64,000 bases of DNA. Origin: Carposina sasakii (Eukaryota > Arthropoda > Insecta > Lepidoptera > Carposinidae). The stretch spans positions 5,332,001 to 5,396,000 of the forward strand of contig CP053155.1 in NCBI GenBank assembly GCA_014607495.2, written 5' to 3'. Of this stretch, positions 42,347 through 53,850 are shown in pieces. Within the stretch, counting starts at the first letter, position 1. Every line of letters starts with the position of its first letter. The notes below the pieces were generated by a model. That model worked only from the letters and a program-made list of their open reading frames with translations. It did not search any database and was not told where the DNA came from. A program made the translations under genes and the position numbers.

Positions 42347-42588
42347 ACTAGTTAACGGACGCCCGCGACTTCGCCCACGTGGACTGCAGTAAAAACAAAA
42401 TGTCGAAATTATCCGGGATAAAAATATTTTCCCGGGATAAAAAAGTAGCCTATTGTTAATCCAGGATGTCAGCTAACGCCATACCAAATTTTGTTAAAAT
42501 CGGTCCAGCCGTTTTTACGTGAAAGAATAACAAACATCTATCCGTCCATCCATACTTACAAACTTTCGCGTTTATAATATTAGTAGGA
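42347..42588 (+). repeat. RTE-type non-LTR 3' end
   Basis: Begins ACTAGTTAACGGACGCCCGC, passes AAATTATCCGGGATAAAAAT and AAATCGGTCCAGCCGTTTTT, and ends TTTATAATATTAGTAGGAT. It is the most complete copy of this family in the window. Confidence 0.75.
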
Positions 42589-43705
42589 TTTTCATGACCA
42601 CTTTATAGGAAGACAATTTTCATTACCCTGAAGCAAATTCTAACATTCAATCAATCAGTAAGGAATTTTCGTTCGTCCATTTATGTCATGTTTGCTTTTT
42701 TTTAATTTATGAATATTGCGCCAAGTGAAACCCCTCCGGTTTAATGGCACCCTGAACCTAAATTGTAATTCTTTTATTTAAAATCAAAATAAAAAAATAC
42801 GAATGTTGCCTGTATTACTGACCTTGTCTGGTATAGATATGATTTAGACATGTTGGAAATACATAGTAGATATGAAATAATATTTTTAGTATGAATTTAA
42901 AGAAGATATAACTTTAGGATTATAGGTTTATGTTTTTTTAGGTTACGTTGTTATTACCTGGGTACTTTTAAACAAAACTTTATACCAAAGGCGGATCCTT
43001 TGACATGAACTATGATAATGCTATGCTAGCTAGGAAAAATAAAACTGACAATTTATTCCGCAAATAAATAGATTATGTTATGCTCTTTTTCGATTGCCTC
43101 CAGGCGTATCAACCAAATCCACGTATTCTGTAGTTTTATAAGAAAAAGTTAAACCTTTCTTGTGTTAATATTAACATTTAGATTCGTGATGTACCTACTA
43201 GGTATATTGCCTAATAACAACTGCGAGAAATTCAACGCGAATCGCAATATTTTAACTTGTTTAAACTAAGTACGAGTACGCAACACTTGAACATAAACTT
43301 ATTTTGAATTGCGTTACCTGAAAGCTTTCGCAACTCGTAATAAATCTATTCTTGTACTACTCAAACGCAAACAACATGAGTACCTATACATAAAGTAGGT
43401 ACGATTTCGCACTTTATGAGAGTGACGTAAGATTGAAACCTTGATACGGAAATATGCCACATAAATGACAGGTAGGTACGTAGAGAATTGTAGGCCATGC
43501 AATGCAAACTACTGTTAACGTTCTTCAGTATGTAACTAAAGGACTATGTTGTGCGAACAGCTATAAAAATATCCCACTATAAAAAACCTATCCAAAAAAT
43601 TCGAGACTCGAAATCACATGTTTATTTTTCAAGATGGTGGTAGGTCTCTTATGTGGGCTGTTTTCATAGCGTTTCGCTTGCATACACCTTTTGTTACACC
43701 TTAGT
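42589..43705. other. Mostly unrecognised; repeat end at 43610-43702
   Basis: Apart from the repeat similar to 12370-12456 (ending ACACCTTTTGTTACACC), nothing gene-like is seen. Confidence 0.45.
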
Positions 43706-43745
43706 ATATCGCACTAATAATACAATAGTGTTGTAACTCAAAATA

Positions 43746-44081
43746 GAAGCGTTTTCCCTGAAAGAAAACGCATATTAAAATACTTACCTTATTCGAAGCT
43801 TATGTTTGAGAGAGCACTTCCGTTTCCCGTCGATTTTGTACCAGAGTTAGTCAAAGTTTTCGTCTTCCGGTAATAGTTTTCGCGCTTTCCGTCATCACGG
43901 CAGTGGCGCCACTAGTCTTCCTTAGTGGTTAGCGCCATTTTACCTTTATTGGCTTCAAAAATACACCAGGCAGAATTTAAATTTAAGCTTCGAATAAGGT
44001 AAGTATTTTAATATGCGTTTTCTTTCAGGGAAAACGCTTCTATTAAAACACTAGACCGTTATTCGAAGCTTATGTTTGAGA
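43746..44081 (-). repeat. 3' end plus internal complementary region of DIRS copy 1
   Basis: 43746-43802 and 43984-44040 are perfect 57-bp complements: the 3' extremity and its copy in the internal complementary region. 44041-44081 is the complement of the 5' extremity 49178-49218. The two complement pieces abut, so the internal region mirrors the junction of a circle made by joining both ends, as in DIRS-1. Confidence 0.9.
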
Positions 44082-44535
44082 CCTGTTTGTTATCGCCTGG
44101 TGACGGAAGCGGTATAAACTATTATTATACTTTATTAAAAAATAGTATACCGGACGCCAATGTGATTAGTGTATTTATGGAATGATAATAAAAATAAGAA
44201 AATAAATTGTGAGGTTTGTATTGATAAAGATTGTACAATAGTTAAAAATTAGTAGGTATGTATAATAATAACATATTTGTATTTTTGTAATAATAACATT
44301 TGTATTTTTAAGAATCTTACTTTGCTAACAAAAATTTTATGCAGGCAGGTACCTATTATTACAGGCAAATAATATATTTAATCAATACATTTTTATTAGT
44401 TATATAAGAAAATAAACAGAATTTTTTATTTTGATTCAGAAATTGTACAAATTAATTATAACAATAATAATAAAAAATAAACATTTATGGGCTGGATAAA
44501 TTAACAAGTTAATCCATTAAACACAAGGACAAAAA

Positions 44536-45519
44536 TTAATCAACAGGATTAAATAATTGTACAACACTTTGTGAATTAGTTTTGTTAGGTTGAATAACTG
44601 CCCGTCGATAAAACTTTTGAAAGGTATTTTCCGAACGCCAATTCCCTCTTGCCAGAATTTCATCGACAGGGTGGTTATCCAACCATTGTCTTGAAGCTAC
44701 GGCGGAGCGTACGCTTCCAGGCGTAGCACTGATGTTTGCCTCTTTAAACAAATGTTTAGTCCAGCCTGCTATTACTGTACGAGAGGCAGGTTTTGCATTA
44801 CCCCTTACCGTAACAAATAAATTGTGACATTTGGAATTTTCACGTCTTTCTTTTAATAGTTGTATAGTCCTATCAATCCAGAACACCGGATTGAGATTAA
44901 TGTTGTCATCATTGGAGTAAAGTTTCCAACCAGACTGTCTGTAAGTACTACTATCCGTTTTTGAACCATGTTCAGGCCAAAGTATGATATTATTACCCGT
45001 TTTAAAATAATGATTTGCATCCACTCGCAGTAAAGTAAGGTCGTGGATACGTCTACCTGAACACAATAGTAAAAGTATAGCTGTATGTCTAGATGTTTGA
45101 AAGGGATTATCAAAATTTACTGAATAATTTGATAAAAATGAAACTAATGTGCTAGTATCCCAGATTGGTGGCTTAGCTATTTTAGGATTCTTAAGAGCTA
45201 TAGATTTCAAAATATGTTTAACAAGGACATGTGAGCTCAGCTCGCTTGATGAATCAGCATTACATAGTGTTGAAACGACAGACTTATGAAGAAGGATTGT
45301 ATTGACTGCCAAACCATGAACCAAATATAAATCGGCTAAAAATTGTGCTAATTGAGAACCTGTGGGTTTCTTATGGTTAATTTGATGACTTTTAGCCCAG
45401 GTAAGCCAACGTTTCCAGGCAACCTCGTAAGTTTTTAGTGTAGAACTACGCCAGGAGTTTTTAAGTAACGCTATTTGTTCATTATTCCACTTCATTATCT
45501 CCGAGGTCCACCCCCACAT
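44536..45519 (-). CDS. DIRS copy 1 tyrosine recombinase
   Basis: The recombinase homology starts at MWGWTSEIMKWNNEQIALL. It has an SAM-like N-terminal domain (STLKTYEVAWKRWLTW, TGSQLAQFLADL, TILLHKSVVSTL) and a catalytic part with ILLLLCSGRRIHDLTLL (first Arg), GSVRSAVASRQWLD (second Arg) and NTFQKFYRR (Tyr nucleophile). It would integrate the circular cDNA by strand exchange. The same frame is open upstream to 47322, overlapping all of RT-RNase H in another frame. The start is chosen where homology to copy 2 begins, overlapping the RT-RNase H stop by about 25 bases. Confidence 0.88.
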   Translation of the reverse strand: MWGWTSEIMKWNNEQIALLKNSWRSSTLKTYEVAWKRWLTWAKSHQINHKKPTGSQLAQFLADLYLVHGLAVNTILLHKSVVSTLCNADSSSELSSHVLVKHILKSIALKNPKIAKPPIWDTSTLVSFLSNYSVNFDNPFQTSRHTAILLLLCSGRRIHDLTLLRVDANHYFKTGNNIILWPEHGSKTDSSTYRQSGWKLYSNDDNINLNPVFWIDRTIQLLKERRENSKCHNLFVTVRGNAKPASRTVIAGWTKHLFKEANISATPGSVRSAVASRQWLDNHPVDEILARGNWRSENTFQKFYRRAVIQPNKTNSQSVVQLFNPVD

Positions 45520-47429
45520 TTCCACACTTCGAGAATTAGATTGTGTACTTGCGGAGGTGGGAGACCCGTCGATGTGTCTATTAGATGTTGATGCAAGTTT
45601 CTCAGTGTGAATGGTGGTGCAAGGGACCGGGCCTTGAGATCCGCTCTCCAAAATACTTTCTCCCATCGAGGGACCACCACGAGGAATACTCCTGTTGACT
45701 GATTCATGTGTGCAAGTACTTTCGGAACTAGAAAAGGTGGTGGGAATAGCCACGCAAGGGAGTAATTCCATGGAACACTGAATGCGTCGTAAAACATTGC
45801 TTGAGGATCCTTCTGGTCCAAAGTCACATAATCGGACACAACATGAGCCTTTTCCGAGGCAAAAAGATCGACTACGGGTATGCCCCACTTCGTGAACACA
45901 ACTTTTACGCATGTTGGTAACAGATGCCATTCCGGAGGTGGCCGATTCCTTGATAAGTGATCGGCATGACTGTTGTACCTCCCCGGGATGTGATGTATGC
46001 TGAAGGTTATGTGGTTTTCGTCTAGCAATTGCAGTATTTGATACGTTATGTCCATGAGTGGGCGTGATTTCGTTCCCCCTTCTTTGCGCAGATGTGCGAC
46101 AGCAGTCTTGTTGTCGCATTGTATCAATATATGACTCTGAACCATTAACTGTGCATAACTCTGAAGCGCATATAATATTGCCAGCATTTCTTTCTGGTTG
46201 CAATGTAGGGGCATTTCCATCTGCGACCATGTTCCCGCGAGGGAAATGTTGTTCAGCCGTGCTTCCCATCCTATATCGGATGCATCCGTTGCCAAAAACG
46301 ACGTGGGATGAGGATGGTGCAGGGGTGTTGAAAGATGACAATTGTCGAGCCACCAGAGTACTTCGATCTGGACACTTTGTGGCAGGGAATATATTTTGGT
46401 TGACTTTTTTGGTAACGAGTTCATGAACATGAGTATTTGACGGTGGTTCAATCGACCTCTTGGGACCACAAAACTTGCGAAATTCAGGTGCCCTACTAGC
46501 CTTTGCAACTCTTTGAGAGAGGCTTTTTCTTGTTGGAGGACTTGGTTTAATTTCGTGATTATGTTTGTCAACTTTTCTTTGGGTACTATTTTCGAATTGT
46601 CCCAAGGATTCCACAAAACTCCTAGATAAACTATACTTTTTTGAGGTGTTAGCACAGATTTTTCGTAATTTATTTGCCATCCTAGAAGCGTCAGAGTTTG
46701 TAATGCAATTTCCACGTGATTTAGGAGCGTACTGGCGTTTTGGTTGACAATGAGAAAATCGTCCAAGTACACAACTATTCTTATGTGTTTTTCTCGCAAC
46801 AACTGAGCTACCCAATTGGTTAGAATTGAAAATGTTTTTGGAGCCGTGCTTAACCCAAATGGGAGACAAGTCATTTCGTAAAGTTGGTGGTTGTATATGA
46901 GACGAAGAAACCGCCTGTGAGCTTTGGCTATTGATAGATGGAAATATGCCTGTGACAGGTCTATCTTGCACATCCAGTCTCGTGGTTGGAGGAAGTCTGG
47001 GATGCGAAACATATTTATAAGACGGAAGCGGTCTATATGGACAAACTGATTGAGGGACTTTAAATTGAAAATTGGGCGTGCCGTTCCGTCGTTCTAGGGA
47101 ACGAGAAAAATGGGTGAAATGAAACTTGGCGATAGCTGAGCTTCCTTTAGAATGTTTTGGGCTATCATCTTTTCTATAATTTTGGTCATTTCCTCTGAAA
47201 TTGGAGTGTGAAATGGTCCTTTTAACAAATTCGGAAATACCAGTGGTGGTTTTTCGATAAATGGAATGCGATAGCCCCGAATCAATTTTAAAATTATTTG
47301 TGGTGCACCCATTTTCTTCCACTGCATATAGTGTTGTTTTAACTGACCGGCTTGAAAGCGATGGGCGTCATTGCCTCTCTCTTTTTGAACCCCTATTGTA
47401 CCTACCTTGATTACCTCTTTGTGAACCAC
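45495..47429 (-). pseudogene. DIRS copy 1 RT-RNase H, one in-frame stop
   Basis: An upstream part (MGAPQIILKLIRGYRIPF, SPSFISPIFLVP) ends in TAG at 47094, where copy 2 has a Lys codon, then the frame continues to 45495. RT: DWMCKIDLSQAYFHL, MTCLPFGLSTAPKTFS, YLDDFLIV. RNase H: FLATDASDIGWEARL, CNQKEMLAIL, IQCDNKTAVAHL, HHIPGRYNSHADHLSR. A C-terminal domain follows (WGIPVVDLFASEKAH, FPPPFLVPKVLAHM), typical of DIRS and sometimes compared to a methyltransferase. It ends KCGGGPRR. Confidence 0.85.
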
Positions 47430-48726
47430 GGTTGGGCCGCGAGCCTCGGTGGTGAAATGTACCTCTTACAGTGGATCTCTGTCCACCCTGAACATTTCGA
47501 AAGAGTCCTCTGGAAGGTGGGTTTTGAGAGTAATATCCACCCCGCGAGGGTGGGTTAATATATGGGCCCCGCATAGATGTCGATGGAACAGCCTCGACGT
47601 CAGCATATTGAACACCACGCGATGGTATTATTGCATGACGTGCACCTTGCCCCCGCGAGGGGTAGTGTGCCGAAACTGCTAAATTGTTATTTCTTGCTCT
47701 TGTGCTTTCGGATTTTATAGGCCAAAAAGCTTTGCGGACACCACCAACTTTTTCCAATGCAGAAGTAAACAAAGTTGGATTAAAAATGAACGACGGTGAA
47801 GGAGGTATTTTGTTAAGGGACGCCTTTACCAAGGGATCTTTAACTTGACTCGTAATAGCTTCACGTCTCATTTCAATTACTTCAGCTCTATGACCACATA
47901 CTAATTGCAAAAGATCCGTAGATATCTGCCGCAAATTGCCCTTTAAAAACAATTCCTCCACCTTCTCGTTTAAATTTTCTATATTACCACCCGATCTTGC
48001 CCATGACAAAAGGTTGCGGATGCCATTTTGCAATGAATCCTTCTGTTTTAGTATACAATATGTAATAGCAGCGTATGATTTGTCTGCATACGCCAAATGA
48101 CGTAAGGTGTCATATGTTTTCACCTCATCGTTTGTTTCCAAGTCTATGAAACCTGGAGTGTGATTATAATTCTTTTGCGTATCCGCATATCTTACTTCAG
48201 CCCGCGCACTGTTGTCAAAGCGCTGCATGTCAATTAACATTTTTTAAAAATTATCAGGTGTCTTGGGAACAGATGGTTCCTTTAATTTCGGCTCTATATC
48301 GAACGTAAAGTCAGTATTAGAGTTTAAACAATCAACTTCGATAATAGATGGATCCTGATATAAATCACCACTAACCGCAGAGCAAACGGACACGTTATCA
48401 TAAACAGGTTCAATATATGAATTTAAATTAATAACTTTGCGTAGCTCACCCATATCCTTGGATAGTTTTTCTATCATCCGACTGGTGTGGCGGCTACGTT
48501 TACCCTTCTTACGGCGGTGTCGTCGAGCCCGCTTACGCTTAGGGTTTGAAGAAGAAGACGAGCTCGATGAGGAACTCGTCGTAGAAGAGTCACTACTACG
48601 TGATCTTTTTCGTCTTTCTCCACTAGGGCCAGCAACATCCCTAAGATCATTAGGGGTAACCTCCTTATCACTCATATCTGAAAACTTTAAACTTATTAGT
48701 ATTTTACAAAAACAACATGTGTACAC
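47368..48726 (-). pseudogene. DIRS copy 1 gag, one in-frame stop
   Basis: 48244-48726 encodes a Ser-run and Arg-rich N-terminus (SSSSSSSSSSNPKRKRARRH) ending EPSVPKTPDNF then TAA. Two codons later, in the same frame, MLIDMQRFDNSARAEVRYAD begins the gag core to 47368. Copy 2 reads through this point (EPTIPHTSETMLKQLIELQH), so the TAA is a single lesion. The core has LLQLVCGHRAEVIEMRR and IPPSPSFIFNP, conserved in copy 2, and an Arg/Gly-rich tail (GSRPNRGSQRGNQGRYNRG), probably for RNA binding. Gag would package element RNA. Confidence 0.75.
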
Positions 48727-49035
48727 GTCTGAAACGCTACACTATAAATAACTGGTACATAATTCTAAAAGAAAATTTTATTAATTCGAACGGAAACCGT
48801 TTAAATTTGAAATTAATGATCCTTGTAAAGGAATGCAAGTATGTGTATAAAAATGTTTACACAAAATAGATTATTTTATTGCATTTGTTATTATAATTAT
48901 AATATGAAATATGTATAATTTCACTTACTTGTAGGAAAATATCACGGAATATTCCACTGTTTGAATAAATATACAAAAACTTACAGTGCACAAGCAGAGC
49001 TGTTGCGCACGTCTTACTTGACGGGAAACACAAAC

Positions 49036-49218
49036 GCCAATGAAGGTAAAATGGCGCTAACCACTAAGGAAGACTAGTGGCGCCACTGCCGTGATGACGG
49101 AAAGCGCGAAAACTATTACCGGAAGACGAAAACTTTGACTAACTCTGGTACAAAATCGACGGGAAACGGAAGTGCTCTCTCAAACATAAGCTTCGAATAA
49201 CGGTCTAGTGTTTTAATA
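49036..49218 (-). repeat. 5' inverted terminal repeat and edge of DIRS copy 1
   Basis: Complement of 43789-43953, with an 18-base unique extension CGGTCTAGTGTTTTAATA at the edge. Confidence 0.9.
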
Positions 49219-50376
49219 CATCGAATTTGACATAACACCATATACAAACGTAAAATTTAATTTCCTACAAGTCAATAAAACCGTCGTTATAGTAATGCTA
49301 AAAACAAGTAAGAGATGGCGCTACAAGACATTGTTGATGATTAACCGACTGTCATAACCCCTCCCGCGCAATATTGCGTCATCTTTAGTTGCGACCAACA
49401 TTGAACGGGGAAGGACGCGCAGCTTCGCTTCATCGACGCATTAATTCGCATTGCAACATTATTAGTAAATCAGGTATGTAAAATTTATAGTTTTATATTG
49501 AATTAATACATTATTGTTGATTTGTGACCTAAAATGAAATTGGTATATTTCTAGTTACTACAGTATTAATGATTTACACAAGCGCGATTTTAAAAAAATT
49601 TTCTAATTACGACATTATTATTGATTAAGTTAGCAATTTTAGACTTGATACAGTTTTGTTGAATAATGCCGATTTGCCGTTTTTGTTTTTAATTTTGTTA
49701 GTATTCAAAGAATTGTCTAATTGTTATTTATAGTATTTATATCGACGAATTTGAATATGTTACAGCCAAATTAGAAAGACACTTACTAATTATGTTATTT
49801 TGATAATTTAGAGATGATACACTCTACGTGACATGCGTGCATTGTAGATATTTTACTAACTAGGTAGTATTTGTTTTATTTGTAGAATCAGTATGCATCG
49901 GGGGATTCGTGGGCGATTACTTGTTGATATGGCGACAAAATGTACCAATCAGGAGAGGGAAGGAGAGGAAAGGGAAAATGTTTTATTCACATAGTTTAAA
50001 TATACGTATGTATGTGGGTAGAGGCATATTTTTAGCTAGATACCTTTTATGTCCTTTTTTGTGCATGCAACTGTTATTAAGTATAATAACATTAATAACT
50101 CAAACATGTTTTTCTTTTGGAGGGTTTATTTTGATTTGTTTTTTATTTCCCAAAACACAAAATGTTATGTTATGTTACAAAATGTTACGTTAAGTACAAA
50201 ATAAGATTTCAATTATCTCTTTTTCAATAAATACACTGATTCATTACCTGATTTTATTTATTAATATCCTAACCTAAATCTATTCTATAATCATTTATTT
50301 ATCTATAATTATTTACAATAATAACTAAACCTACGTAAAAAAAAAAAAAAACTAGAGCTACAAAATAAAATAAAAT
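49219..50376. other. Part of the host DNA transposon, no gene recognised
   Basis: Short chance ORFs only. ATTAGTAAATCAGGTATGT near 49475 resembles a splice donor. A 16-A run at about 50337 is not the tail of the neighbouring minus-strand LINE. Confidence 0.4.
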
Positions 50377-51430
50377 TTACAAATAGAACACTCCTTGCAA
50401 GTCCTCCACCGCTGGCAATGTGCCCAAAAGGCTGGCAGCGTTGCCCCGCTGGATAGCGAGGCTTACTCGCTGACCAAAAAATGAGCCAGCCCTCTGGTCA
50501 TGAGATGCCTCAACCAACCTTTTTGAAATATCCTTAAAAAGGTTGTGGGCTCCTGGACCCCATGGCCCCATGGTTTCAACCCCAAACGGCTCAAATAGGT
50601 AGTCACCACTGAGGTTTGCGTATTTGCGTCGTTTGAGGTTTTCAGCTGCATTGGCCGCAGAGCCACTTTTGATTGATGTGCCTGGGAGATGGGACGCTGC
50701 TAAGGTGTCAACGCAGGTTGCGTCCCACACCAGAGAGCGCCCCATCTTCCAAGGCACGAGGGTCATGCCGTCGGGTCTCTTGCCATCGTCGCGCACCAGG
50801 CCAACAGGTTCTAGTACTGATGGTGCCCCGGCGGTGGAAAGAGCCCGGCGGATGACGTCATTTAAATTGGCGTGGCGGGATATGCGGCCAGCACTTCTCA
50901 TACATGAGAGGCCATGGTGGCCTTGTTGGTCGACGACATCGCCACAGCGGCAGCGATGGAGGACGTTGCATGGTGCACCTAAACGGAGGGAGGTCGCAAT
51001 GCGGAAAGTGGTCCGGTCTAGAAGGGTGCCGATATTGGGGGATGGTAGAGCCTGAAGCCACAGACCCGATTCCCACTCGCCTAAGGCTAAGAGACGGGCA
51101 CGCTCTGCAGAACTGGCTGACGTTTCTAAGAGATTATTCCGTACCAGTTTGCAGAGTGGCTCGTCCCAAAGCCGTTGCGAGCAAGGATTTGAAGACTCCA
51201 CACCATTTGGGCAGGCCAATTCCCAGGCATTTTTAGCTTCAGCCATGAACGGTATTTCCGGTTGCGGTTGTTTGAGAATTTTGGATACTAAGGTTTGAAC
51301 GCTATGGGCTGAAGATAGAAAAGCTGGGAGTGAAACACTGGAAATTTTACGGACACCCAGTCCCCCAAATCTGATCGGTAGAGAGGCTTGTGCCCATGAG
51401 CGGTTATTCAGACTGATGTTTATTATGGAG
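50377..51430 (-). pseudogene. 3' fragment of an RLE-type LINE (restriction-like endonuclease region)
   Basis: The frame runs from about 51430 (NRSWAQASLPIRFGGLGVRK) to the stop at 50377. Features are a cysteine-histidine cluster CRCGDVVDQQGHHGLSC, then KRPDGMTLVPWKMGRSLVWD and ATCVDTLAASHL. These carry the PD...D spacing of a PD-(D/E)XK fold, as in RLE-encoding non-LTR elements. The final part (KRRKYANLSGDYLFEPFGVE, SFFGQRVSLAIQRGNAASL) is the usual C-terminus of this family. RT is absent, so the copy is 5'-truncated. GC content is much higher than in the neighbourhood. I am unsure which RLE clade it belongs to. Confidence 0.65.
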
Positions 51431-51720
51431 GAAAGGGTGTTTTTTATTGTTGTGTCTTATACAAGAATTATACTCATCTTGCACAGCTTCCTTCCAATGT
51501 TTAGATTCACTACTCTGCATAGCTTCCTTCATCGTCCTAGGTACGTCCTCCTCATTCAACTCGACCATCCCGGCAAACTCAGAACTACCTAAATCTTAAA
51601 AGAGTTGTGATAATAAACGTAAATAAAATTCCGAAACAAGTTTTCAAAATTGTTGTAACTCCAAAAAGGTACTTAGACCCGTAGGAAAAAAGACAAATTC
51701 AAATTATAGTAACTCAAAAT

Positions 51721-51755
51721 AATTGAAGGGTCCACTGCAATAATGATGAATGTCC
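51721..51755 (+). repeat. Inner 35-bp inverted repeat, left
   Basis: AATTGAAGGGTCCACTGCAA followed by TAATGATGAATGTCC; exact complement at 54123-54157. Confidence 0.9.
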
Positions 51756-52017
51756 TTTGTATTTTGTTTTAAGATAATTGGGTTTTAAATTTATAAACGG
51801 TGTAAAAAAACTCAGACCTGAAGATAATAAAATGTTGTTTATTAAAGTTAAAGTATATGTATCATAAATTGTTTCTTTGGAAAATAATCATTCTTAGGGT
51901 ATTATAAACTAACTAAAAATAATGTAATCTTAAGTAAGTCTTTAAAACTCAGGACTATAATGAGCACTGTCCACACTGCGTTGACAGTCAATAATGATAG
52001 GTGTCCAAATGACTGTT

Positions 52018-53850
52018 TTAATTAACTTCTGATTCTTTAATATTTGCAGCATGAGGAAGTTCATCGAAATAACGTCTCGTTTCAGGCCTACAGAACTTTT
52101 TCAGGAACTGCAGGTCGTTATATTTTGCTGTTGATATGGGTAGCTTCTCTTTATAAGCCAAACCAGGTAATTTGAATTCGCCCTCATTATCTGCCTTCAT
52201 AGACCGAAAAGAAACTGGTGTGTTGACCACACTTGATTCCCATGGACTATTATTAAAATTTCTGTGAAACATGAGCCGTGGGTGTTCTTTCTGGACTCTA
52301 AATTCACGTACAGGTCTTATGGGAAATGGACAAGTTTTTTTGTAAAATGGTTTCAGAAATGCAGTCCAGTCCTTGAATGCATCTTGTGAGCATTCGATGA
52401 CATTGAAAGGTTTCGGTCTCTGTCGAGCTCCACGCACATGTTCAGCCCATTCTTTAGGAAGTTCAATCCTAACCTTTTGATTTAAGTAGGCCATGTTACG
52501 ATCGCACTCCATGTAAGAGTGCCCTCTTATCGGGAAGATAACTGTGACAGATTCTAAGCGATTGCAGCAGTGAACTATGTAGTGTAACATTCTAAAGATG
52601 GTATAATTTTTATTTTGACCACCACACGAGTCACAAAAAATTATAAGAGTCTTGACATGTACCTCCATTTCATTAAATATGAAATGAAACAGATGAGAGG
52701 CCACATCGTCTGATCCTTTTTTTCCAATACTCTCATCGTAAGCGAAAAAATAAGATGAGGAATCAGCAAGCACATGAACATTAAACATGTAATAACTCAG
52801 CTGTCTTTTGTAATATACATCGTTTGTAGTTATGTTCGGTACAGGAAGATTTTTTGAGAAATCCATTGCAATCGCTATTGTTGTGACATCTTGCCTAGCT
52901 CTCAAACGAGCTTTTCTTTTTTTATCATAAAAAACTTCAGCTCTCTTTTTGTGTGCTAAGTTTTCAATTTCGAGCCTTCGAAGTTGAGACAAAATCTGAG
53001 ATTTTTCTTGGCCATCAGGAAGAGAAGCAATCTTAATTTCAAAATGTTTTTTCTCAGCCTGAAATTCATCGCAAGTCGAACATGTATCCATCCTGGGATA
53101 ACCGAATGATATGTTGAAATTTTTGTTGAAAAAGTTGCGATATGTTTCGTATGATACTTTGTTATTTGGGTTCTTTTCATTATACATTTTGTGAATCTTA
53201 GACAAGTTTAACTCATCCGACAGATATATTTTTTGACTCTCTCGTAAATTATAGTGGCCTTGTTTACCATGAATTTTTTTTAGAGTGTCGATTTGCTTGT
53301 ACATCAAATCAGTAGTTTGTTTAGAAAGCTTTGTTTTAACATGTATCTCCCGTTTATCTTTTTGGACAATGCCATGCTGAGTCAGTGATTTCTGAAGAAA
53401 TTGAAGTCTTTTTCCAGTGATGCCATGTAAGGATATAAAAGCTTTTATACACACCAGTAACTCATAAGTTTCATCTCCAATCATACGAATCTTGTAGGAG
53501 TATGACTTATTATGTAATTTCGCATTTTCTTCACCTACTCGTGGACGACGACGTTGTACATTAGATACGGTTATAAGCCCGCTTAAATAATTATCCTGAT
53601 CATACCTGTTCGCAAAACTATTAAATGGTCTTATTATTCTTGTCCTCTGCTCTTCACTTATCATTTCAAAACATTTTAAACGATTACACTTACAGTCATC
53701 GCCAATTTCATGTCCTTGGAGTCGAAGTTTCTTTAAAACATCACTCATTCTTCCTGTCTGTTTTCTTTTTTTCGTATTTCTAATCATTTCGTTGTTTTCA
53801 GTCATTATATTAAGAAAGAAAACACTAAAATCCATATGACATAACCTCAC
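52018..53850 (-). CDS. Transposase-like protein of unassigned superfamily, 610 aa
   Basis: An intact 610-codon frame. Later Met codons (residues 6 and 16) are alternative starts. Features in order: basic N-terminus; HYNLRESQKIYLSDELNLSK; SFGYPRMDTCSTCDEFQAEK with a CxxC pair; a coiled, charged segment; ATTIAIAMDFSKNLPVP-like first acidic site (seen as AIAMDFSKNLPVPNI); IIFCDSCGGQNKNYTIFRML; GHSYMECDRNMAYLN; and a basic tail. Acidic residues in three blocks suggest an RNase H-like DDE/D nuclease, which is inference. I have seen close relatives as multicopy 'uncharacterised' insect proteins. The 35-bp inverted repeats around it support mobility. Of the mobile-element genes here, it looks least damaged. 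Confidence 0.7.
   Translation of the reverse strand: MRLCHMDFSVFFLNIMTENNEMIRNTKKRKQTGRMSDVLKKLRLQGHEIGDDCKCNRLKCFEMISEEQRTRIIRPFNSFANRYDQDNYLSGLITVSNVQRRRPRVGEENAKLHNKSYSYKIRMIGDETYELLVCIKAFISLHGITGKRLQFLQKSLTQHGIVQKDKREIHVKTKLSKQTTDLMYKQIDTLKKIHGKQGHYNLRESQKIYLSDELNLSKIHKMYNEKNPNNKVSYETYRNFFNKNFNISFGYPRMDTCSTCDEFQAEKKHFEIKIASLPDGQEKSQILSQLRRLEIENLAHKKRAEVFYDKKRKARLRARQDVTTIAIAMDFSKNLPVPNITTNDVYYKRQLSYYMFNVHVLADSSSYFFAYDESIGKKGSDDVASHLFHFIFNEMEVHVKTLIIFCDSCGGQNKNYTIFRMLHYIVHCCNRLESVTVIFPIRGHSYMECDRNMAYLNQKVRIELPKEWAEHVRGARQRPKPFNVIECSQDAFKDWTAFLKPFYKKTCPFPIRPVREFRVQKEHPRLMFHRNFNNSPWESSVVNTPVSFRSMKADNEGEFKLPGLAYKEKLPISTAKYNDLQFLKKFCRPETRRYFDELPHAANIKESEVN

Larger units (their letters stand above)
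43742..49218 (-). mobile_element. DIRS-type tyrosine-recombinase retrotransposon, copy 1
   Basis: Minus-strand order: 5' inverted terminal repeat (49036-49200), gag, RT-RNase H, tyrosine recombinase, internal complementary region, 3' inverted terminal repeat (43789-43953). The terminal repeats are 165 bp with one mismatch. No target duplication is expected, because the recombinase inserts a circular intermediate. Both edges share the core AATA (43742-43745 and 49215-49218), and the internal junction also shows it. gag and RT each carry an in-frame stop, so the copy is probably inactive. Confidence 0.9.

Noticed and set aside
43746..44040. Stand-alone foldback transposon at the DIRS 3' end
   Set aside because: The hairpin is fully explained by the 3' extremity and the internal complementary region of the DIRS element.
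47352..48751. Plus-strand ORFs opposite DIRS gag
   Set aside because: They are antisense to gag, with composition dictated by its Ser/Arg runs.
50336..50352. Poly(A) run as the tail of the RLE-type LINE
   Set aside because: The LINE is on the minus strand, so its tail would appear as poly(T) on the plus strand.
50624..51236. Plus-strand ORFs of 143 and 110 codons
   Set aside because: They are GC-rich shadows of the minus-strand LINE endonuclease frame.
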